Positions 63,887 to 64,000 of a stretch of 64,000 nt of DNA are shown one piece after another. The notes under the pieces are model-generated. The model searched no databases, was not told the origin of the DNA, and worked only from the letters and a program-made list of their open reading frames with translations. The DNA lies in NCBI GenBank assembly GCA_002067095.1, contig MVQD01000038.1, forward strand, positions 124,188-188,187. The letters run 5' to 3'. How positions within the stretch are numbered: the stretch's first letter is position 1; each line of letters begins with the position of its first letter. Position numbers and translations under genes: made by a program. This stretch comes from Methanoregulaceae archaeon PtaB.Bin056 (lineage in GTDB: Archaea > Halobacteriota > Methanomicrobia > Methanomicrobiales > Methanospirillaceae).

Positions 63887-63907
63887 CCTGAAAATGGGCA
63901 TTTCAGG
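63887..63907 (-). terminator. Hairpin terminator of the edge gene
   Basis: CCTGAAAATG-GG-CATTTCAGG forms a near-perfect stem (one bulged A) just after the stop of the minus-strand edge gene, followed in that direction by T-rich sequence. A likely transcription terminator. Confidence 0.5.
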
Positions 63908-63909
63908 AT

Positions 63910-64000
63910 TTATTGCTTTGGGGGATCAATTCCCGATCCTTTCATCAGGCCATACTCAATCTCGTAGAACCCTCCGCCCCGGTCCTGGTAGGTGAGGTAG
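63910..64000 (-). CDS. 3' end of an unidentified gene
   Basis: Only the last 29 residues are inside the window: YLTYQDRGGGFYEIEYG and then LMKGSGIDPPKQ. GC-rich coding sequence returns here, outside the AT-rich island. Product unknown. Confidence 0.5.
   Translation of the reverse strand, partial: YLTYQDRGGGFYEIEYGLMKGSGIDPPKQ

Noticed and set aside
1..64000. CRISPR arrays, rRNA genes and intact IS elements
   Set aside because: No regularly spaced repeats, rRNA sequence or complete transposase was found by reading both strands.

Overview
The window is a piece of a methanogenic archaeal chromosome, most probably order Methanomicrobiales. Direct support comes from archaeal information-processing genes (DtdA, archaeal SecE and Spt5, L11-L1-L10/P0-L12, L10e, RfcL, histone, GatD/GatE), two methanogenesis marker proteins (Mmp2 and Mmp4/MtxX), HypD, an archaeal-type MetK, and a fumarase/2-oxoglutarate synthase/succinyl-CoA synthetase block of the incomplete TCA route used by these organisms. 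Most genes are GC-rich at third positions. The last kilobase or so is AT-rich and looks foreign. No rRNA, CRISPR array or intact insertion sequence was seen. Two tRNAs are present: Thr(GGT) and Arg(CCG).

Layout. 0-3 kb: two secreted parallel beta-helix proteins on the minus strand, one cut by the window edge and one with two PKD domains. 3.1-8.7 kb: a translation and cell-division block (dtdA-ftsZ-secE-spt5-rpl11-rpl1-rpl10-rpl12) with several overlapping junctions. 8.8-15.8 kb: an antiporter, a CBS protein, archaemetzincin, a UPF0146 protein, rfcL, the mmp2-mtxX pair, histone and a HEAT-repeat protein. 15.9-19.3 kb: minus-strand metK-hisG-hisA-hisB. 20.5-26.6 kb: minus-strand fumA-fumB-korDABC-sucCD with nearly every junction overlapping. 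26.8-30.9 kb: L10e, then a nitrate/sulfonate-type ABC transporter whose binding protein appears circularly permuted, facing a divergent HTH regulator. 30.9-39.9 kb: argH-gatD-gatE, DUF5350, an unknown protein with a nitroreductase, DUF555, a PfkB kinase and DUF2070. 40-47.5 kb: signal transduction genes, a membrane protein, a chagasin-like inhibitor, TspO and an AIM24 protein with an apparent in-frame amber codon. 47.5-57.7 kb: tRNAs, a sugar isomerase-like protein, an MscS channel, hypD, hxlB, a response regulator-PAS-PAS protein fused to a diadenylate-cyclase domain, a GNAT/FGase pair and a ROK kinase. 57.7-62.5 kb: TauE, a CheY-CheC-histidine kinase operon, DUF1622 and UPF0316. 62.8-64 kb: an AT-rich island with a secreted orphan, a decayed transposase and the 3' end of a further gene.

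The most unusual items are the permuted ABC binding protein (28968-30203), the PAS-diadenylate cyclase fusion (51551-53257), the amber codon near the start of the AIM24 gene (about 46665), an RNase Z-like tail on DtdA, and the three-gene CheY-CheC-kinase operon. All functional calls rest on reading the protein sequences by eye; no database search was run.
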